9,075 nt of DNA. Origin: Deltaproteobacteria bacterium (lineage in GTDB: Bacteria > UBA10199 > 2-02-FULL-44-16). Below the pieces are notes generated by a model, which was not told the origin of the DNA, ran no database searches, and saw only the letters and a list, made by a program, of their open reading frames with translations. The DNA is taken from the NCBI GenBank assembly GCA_016203825.1, contig JACQMA010000159.1, positions 1-9,075 on the forward strand. The letters run 5' to 3'. Shown here piece after piece: positions 5,821-9,075 of this stretch; the first letter of the stretch is position 1, and every line of letters begins with the position of its first letter. The translations under genes and the position numbers were made by a program.

Positions 5821-8068
5821 AAATGAGTTCTTCCTCAAGCGCTATTTTTTCTTGAGCACCAGTCTCGTTCGCATTGGCCATAAAAAGTTTGATATTTGTC
5901 TCAAGTTTTTGACGAAGAGTGCTTTGCGCCCTGCGACCGGCATCATTCGTCTGGTTGGCAATGAGCTTCGTCGCTTCACGACGAAGCTCCTCGGCATCCG
6001 CAAACCATGCACGGAACCCGGCGTTGGCGGCAACACTTACAAGCCCATTGAGAATCGGAGTTTCCGCTGCCGCGGCCACTGTAAGACGATTATGATCATC
6101 CTGAATCATCGAAAGAACTTTGATCAGTGTTTCATCGTGTGCTCGCATGATGACTGCCGTGATTTCGGCGTCAAATTCATTTCGTTTCGCCAACATTTCT
6201 GGGCGAACAATGGCGCCAGCCGGTGCGGTCGTCGTATCACCGGAGAAGAGAAATGGTACAATCACCTCTGCCGCACGACGAATGCGTTCATCGGCCGTGC
6301 GACCTCCGAGATCCCGAACATTCATCCGACCGCCAATATGGTTCATCAAGCGCTCAAGGTCATTCGTCCACCATGGACGCATCACAGCTTGTTCGCTTTG
6401 TCCTTCCAATTGTTCGAGAAACATCGTGTTGAAACGGCGCACCTTGAGAGGAATGTTAAAAGTCAGATACCAGTTGATGGGTTCTGCCCATGCGTCCCAC
6501 ATCTGACAATCCGCATCCCATGTCGTGTCCTCGTCGGTACAAAAGAGAGGTAATTGCATTGCAGCTCGTTCTTCAGATGAAGCTAAATATCCCCAACGGA
6601 TTGCGGCATGGTCATAGGGACCCGGACGTTCCATCCTTATATCGTCAAAGATGGTTACATAGTCCATAACTGATGACGAAGGAAGTGGGGCTTCGACAGG
6701 ACGTTCTCCGGTCAGCAGGAGATTTGTGAGATCGGGAAGGTCCTGTGATGGCAATATTTCCGTACCCAAACTTCCTGCGAAGTTATGGCGGAGCCCTAAG
6801 TCATGTCCTACTTCGTGCATGATGATTGTCTTGAGTACACGTTTCACAAGAGGAAGAATTTCCTCCTCAGGGATATCTCCATCGACAACCTGTTGGAGGA
6901 AGGCTCTATAAGAATGATCGGGGCGAAGCTCACACAGTTTTGTCGTTTCAAATCCGCGCAAGCTATAACGAAGCTCATTCTTTACTTGATCGCTGTGTGT
7001 TTCACCTTCCGCTTCCCAAGATGAAAGAAATTTTATTGCCTCTTCTTTGCTGAGCACGGCCCAGCCACTTAAAAAAAGCACGTTGGCATGAAGGACTTGT
7101 CCTGTGAGAGGATGAATGTGCCAATCGGCACGTGCCAATCCATCATCATCAAATTCAATCCACTGAATGATGTTATAACGAGGATCTCCGATCGTTACGC
7201 CATCGGGTGCATCTTGCACGGTGACAACTTTTCGCCCGAAGACATCATTCCATACCTCAATACCCTCACGGAGGGCGCCACGAAATTCTTCCGGTGTATT
7301 GGGAGAAAGAGAAAAAATAATCGGCCGACTAATGTCCCACCGGGAAATAAATCGATGTTCATCTGACGTACCCTGATCATATGACGGAGACGTCACGAAA
7401 TACCCAACGCCTGACGAAGAATGTGGTGCAGGAACAGGTGCGAAAAGAGGTGGCCGCTCTGGAACAAAGGCATAGGTGAAGGTAAGGGTTTCCGGATCAT
7501 CCCCAGCTATTTGTGCAATATGAGAGACCCCAAAAAGATTGCCGTCACTCACTGGATCGCGAAGGTATGATGCGGAAACATTAGCAACAAGATCGTATGC
7601 CTCTTCCGCAACTGCACGTGCACCAATAATAATTCGATCAAAACCGGCCTTGAAATCAAAATGGATTCGATGTTCATTTTGATCGATGATTGAAAATTCG
7701 GCAATGATCTTTTCGGGTTTGAAGGGACCAATCATTGACTGTCCTTCCGTATTTTCAAGGAGGTAGAGTTGTGTTCCGACGAGTTTAAAAAAAACACGTT
7801 TTGTTCCATATGATGCGGGCAATGCTTGTGACGAGGAGTTGGTTACCAATGTGGGAAGGAAAAGAAGCGGCTTCTCAAGGATTTCCCGGTCGATCGACAT
7901 GATAAGATCATCGAGGTTCATATCGATTGCTGCAGCTTTATTCAAAGATGGGGAAACTTCACTGCGTGATATAAGTGAAAAGTGGGATGAAAATGCTTTT
8001 TCGGAAGACTCCGCAGCCATCGGCCAGAGAAGTATCATGACGAGCAGAAGCCTCATTCGGCGGACCAT
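5786..8068 (-). CDS. Secreted zinc-dependent metalloprotease, metzincin type (DUF5117/Met_zincin family)
   Basis: The 760-residue product is a large exported protease. MVRRMR followed by LLLVMILLWPM forms a signal peptide with cleavage likely near A18/A19, and there is no lipobox Cys. The N-terminal 60-250 region matches the DUF5117 type, including GVGYFVTSPSYDQG (220-233). The catalytic domain has a complete metzincin zinc site, HEVGHDLGLRH (H418, E419, H422, H428), followed by the Met-turn SSVMDY (M468) and the family's GPYDHAAIRWGY (483-494). About 260 residues follow, mainly helical and without a recognised motif. Relatives occur in many Gram-negative phyla, generally with unknown substrates. 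The start at 8068 is set by TAAGGAGGG just upstream. The gene is visibly more AT-rich than the operon beside it. It is on the opposite strand, 71 bp after the 247-residue protein gene, and could be transcribed together with it. Confidence 0.9.
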   Translation of the reverse strand: MVRRMRLLLVMILLWPMAAESSEKAFSSHFSLISRSEVSPSLNKAAAIDMNLDDLIMSIDREILEKPLLFLPTLVTNSSSQALPASYGTKRVFFKLVGTQLYLLENTEGQSMIGPFKPEKIIAEFSIIDQNEHRIHFDFKAGFDRIIIGARAVAEEAYDLVANVSASYLRDPVSDGNLFGVSHIAQIAGDDPETLTFTYAFVPERPPLFAPVPAPHSSSGVGYFVTSPSYDQGTSDEHRFISRWDISRPIIFSLSPNTPEEFRGALREGIEVWNDVFGRKVVTVQDAPDGVTIGDPRYNIIQWIEFDDDGLARADWHIHPLTGQVLHANVLFLSGWAVLSKEEAIKFLSSWEAEGETHSDQVKNELRYSLRGFETTKLCELRPDHSYRAFLQQVVDGDIPEEEILPLVKRVLKTIIMHEVGHDLGLRHNFAGSLGTEILPSQDLPDLTNLLLTGERPVEAPLPSSSVMDYVTIFDDIRMERPGPYDHAAIRWGYLASSEERAAMQLPLFCTDEDTTWDADCQMWDAWAEPINWYLTFNIPLKVRRFNTMFLEQLEGQSEQAVMRPWWTNDLERLMNHIGGRMNVRDLGGRTADERIRRAAEVIVPFLFSGDTTTAPAGAIVRPEMLAKRNEFDAEITAVIMRAHDETLIKVLSMIQDDHNRLTVAAAAETPILNGLVSVAANAGFRAWFADAEELRREATKLIANQTNDAGRRAQSTLRQKLETNIKLFMANANETGAQEKIALEEELISILPSIPRPQP

Positions 8069-8071
8069 AGA

Positions 8072-8080
8072 CCCTCCTTA
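8072..8080 (-). promoter_or_regulatory. Shine-Dalgarno sequence of the metalloprotease gene
   Basis: On the minus strand TAAGGAGGG ends 3 nt before the ATG at 8068, with the GGAGG core 4 nt away. It favours the first Met over the second ATG four codons downstream. Confidence 0.7.
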
Positions 8081-8139
8081 AGCGTTCGCCCATGTATCGG
8101 CGGTGCGTCAAAAAAGTTGCTTGGTTTTTAAGGATTTTT

Positions 8140-8883
8140 TTAGAAGTTGAGGTCGTCGAGGCCGGGGATAAAGTCCTCTTTGGGAGGCTCCTGCGGGGCC
8201 GCTTTTGGACGTGGGGTTGCCGGTGCTGGCTTTGAGAAACCATGACGGTAGAGGGGGAGGTCCTCGCTGTTGCTTTTGACGACCTCAATCCGCTTCCGCG
8301 ACTGATGTTCCCACTTTTGGAGCGCCTTTTGGAGGAGGGGTTGATTCATGGACCAGAGAAGGGCGTGCTCTCCCCGCAGTGCTTGAACCGAAAAAAGACG
8401 ATAGCCGATGGAGAAGGTCTGAAAACCGGTTTCATCGGGACCGCCCCAGACGACGAAACTTGCCGGTTCCTGGATGTGGATGCGAACGGGCTCGTCAGGG
8501 TTAAAATCAGTGCGCAAGAATCCTACGATACTCAAGTTGAGCCGCAGGACCCAAATCGGCTCATTGAGGCCTTTGAGAATGAGCATGAGTTCATCCAAAA
8601 ACGTCATCGCATTTAAGTTGTTGCGGGGGATACGTCGTTTGGCGTTGTAGGTCGTGATTTCGAGGTTGTCAGGAACAACGAGACCAAAAAACGAACGCAA
8701 AAAATTAAAAACCTGTTCGAAGAACCAGACATTGGTTTCTTCAGATGTCATCTTGGAAAAATTGGCGTTGGCATTGAACCCCCAACTGCCGATCACTTGT
8801 TGGCGAACTGTCGATTCATTCAGAAAGTCATCAAGTCCGGTGGGGACATCGAGTCGCGGCGCTGGTGAAGTCTTGGGGACCAT
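8140..8883 (-). CDS. Hypothetical protein, 247 residues, with Pro-rich tail and GLDD-containing ends
   Basis: I do not recognise this family. No signal peptide or convincing transmembrane helix is present, so a cytoplasmic location is likely. Residues 50-200 look like one folded domain: an aromatic-rich helix (VWFFEQVFNFLRSFF, 52-66), a region around 85-125 with mixed helix and strand (LDELMLILKGL and IWVLRLNLSIV), and a beta-rich part with PVRIHIQEPASFVVWGG (132-148). A charged helix follows at about 181-200. From about 217 the chain becomes Pro/Ala/Lys-rich and probably disordered. The two ends carry similar short motifs, PTGLDDFLN (14-22) and IPGLDDLNF (239-247). The ATG at 8883 has AGGA about 8 nt upstream. 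The gene follows a strong terminator and precedes the metalloprotease on the same strand. The reading frame is long and uninterrupted, so a real gene is likely; the function is unknown. Confidence 0.78.
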   Translation of the reverse strand: MVPKTSPAPRLDVPTGLDDFLNESTVRQQVIGSWGFNANANFSKMTSEETNVWFFEQVFNFLRSFFGLVVPDNLEITTYNAKRRIPRNNLNAMTFLDELMLILKGLNEPIWVLRLNLSIVGFLRTDFNPDEPVRIHIQEPASFVVWGGPDETGFQTFSIGYRLFSVQALRGEHALLWSMNQPLLQKALQKWEHQSRKRIEVVKSNSEDLPLYRHGFSKPAPATPRPKAAPQEPPKEDFIPGLDDLNF

Positions 8884-8919
8884 GGTCGTATCCTAGCCTA
8901 ACCGGATTGCCACAACCAT

Positions 8920-8957
8920 AAAAAAGTAGGGGCACCCCGCGCACGGGGTGCCCCTAC
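8920..8957 (-). terminator. Intrinsic terminator of the right-edge outer-membrane protein gene
   Basis: GTAGGGGCACCCCG (8926-8939) and CGGGGTGCCCCTAC (8944-8957) form a perfect 14-bp GC-rich stem with a CGCA loop. Read on the minus strand, six T residues (complement of 8920-8925) follow directly, the classical Rho-independent arrangement. It lies 21 bp after the stop codon of the partial gene at the right edge and 36 bp before the 247-residue protein gene, so it separates the two transcripts. Confidence 0.88.
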
Positions 8958-8978
8958 AGATATCCTTCGAAGATAAAA

Positions 8979-9075
8979 TTAGAACCCTGCCTGCAACTGC
9001 AAGCGAATGTCGTGAACGTTGTTGTTGGCCGTTCCCGAAACGTCGCTGTAGTTTTCCTGCCATGCATACGCGAGC
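8979..9075 (-). CDS. C-terminal end of a putative outer-membrane beta-barrel protein (partial)
   Basis: Only the last 31 codons and the TAA stop are in the window; the 5' part lies beyond the right edge. The product ends VHDIRLQLQAGF, with alternating polar and hydrophobic residues and a terminal Phe. This is the usual last strand of outer-membrane barrels recognised by the BAM machinery. An aromatic-rich strand (LAYAWQENYSDV) and an Asn-rich turn (SGTANNN) precede it, consistent with two neighbouring antiparallel strands. The terminator at 8920-8957 follows at the right distance, which supports a real gene end. Porin, transporter or another barrel cannot be told apart from this fragment. Confidence 0.62.
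   Translation of the reverse strand, partial: LAYAWQENYSDVSGTANNNVHDIRLQLQAGF

Noticed and set aside
5834..5856. CTCAAG/CTTGAG inverted repeat with a T-rich loop, after the operon's last gene
   Set aside because: The stem is only 6 bp, the loop is 11 nt, and no T-tract follows the stem. It lies within the coding sequence of the metalloprotease, so chance is the simpler explanation.
5852..6553. 233-codon plus-strand open frame opposite the metalloprotease gene
   Set aside because: It lies wholly antisense to a gene with clear motifs, has no ribosome-binding site, and its translation is rich in Arg, His and Cys with no domain pattern.
8083..8111. TTGACG on the minus strand before the metalloprotease as a -35 box
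   Set aside because: No acceptable -10 sequence is found at 16-18 bp spacing.

Overview
The window looks like a chromosomal segment of a Gram-negative bacterium with about 50% GC. A Gram-negative envelope is suggested by a partial minus-strand gene at the right edge whose product ends like an outer-membrane beta-barrel, with an alternating last strand and a terminal Phe. The gene order tmk-holB-ricT-metG, and the style of the MetRS and the metzincin protease, suggest a 'Deltaproteobacteria'-like lineage (Myxococcota/Bdellovibrionota/Desulfobacterota in the broad sense). This assignment is inference; no 16S rRNA or other marker gene is present.

Left edge (1-848): the C-terminal part of a DUF4143-type AAA+ ATPase, apparently cut off from its P-loop half by an in-frame stop and perhaps a frameshift. 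After a short intergenic region with a candidate promoter and a very strong Shine-Dalgarno sequence comes a small secreted beta-rich protein of unknown function (849-1352).

Centre (1384-5820, plus strand): a hairpin, then a tightly packed housekeeping operon of thymidylate kinase (tmk), DNA polymerase III delta' (holB), a PSP1/RicT-like Fe-S protein (ricT), methionyl-tRNA synthetase core (metG) and a separate 111-residue tRNA-binding protein. Every junction overlaps (26, 4, 14 and 4 bp), so translation is probably coupled throughout. The enzymes serve dTTP supply, replication clamp loading, RNA-maturation factor assembly and aminoacylation. MetRS is split exactly where many bacteria have a fused C-terminal tRNA-binding domain.

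Right part (5786-9075, minus strand): a large secreted metzincin-type zinc protease whose 3' end overlaps the operon's last gene tail to tail. Upstream of it are an unrecognised 247-residue protein with duplicated GLDD-containing ends, a perfect intrinsic terminator, and the last 31 codons of the putative outer-membrane protein.

No tRNA, rRNA, CRISPR array, insertion sequence or phage gene was seen. I found no convincing new multi-gene system. The least explained items are the two orphan proteins, the split MetRS arrangement and the truncated ATPase.
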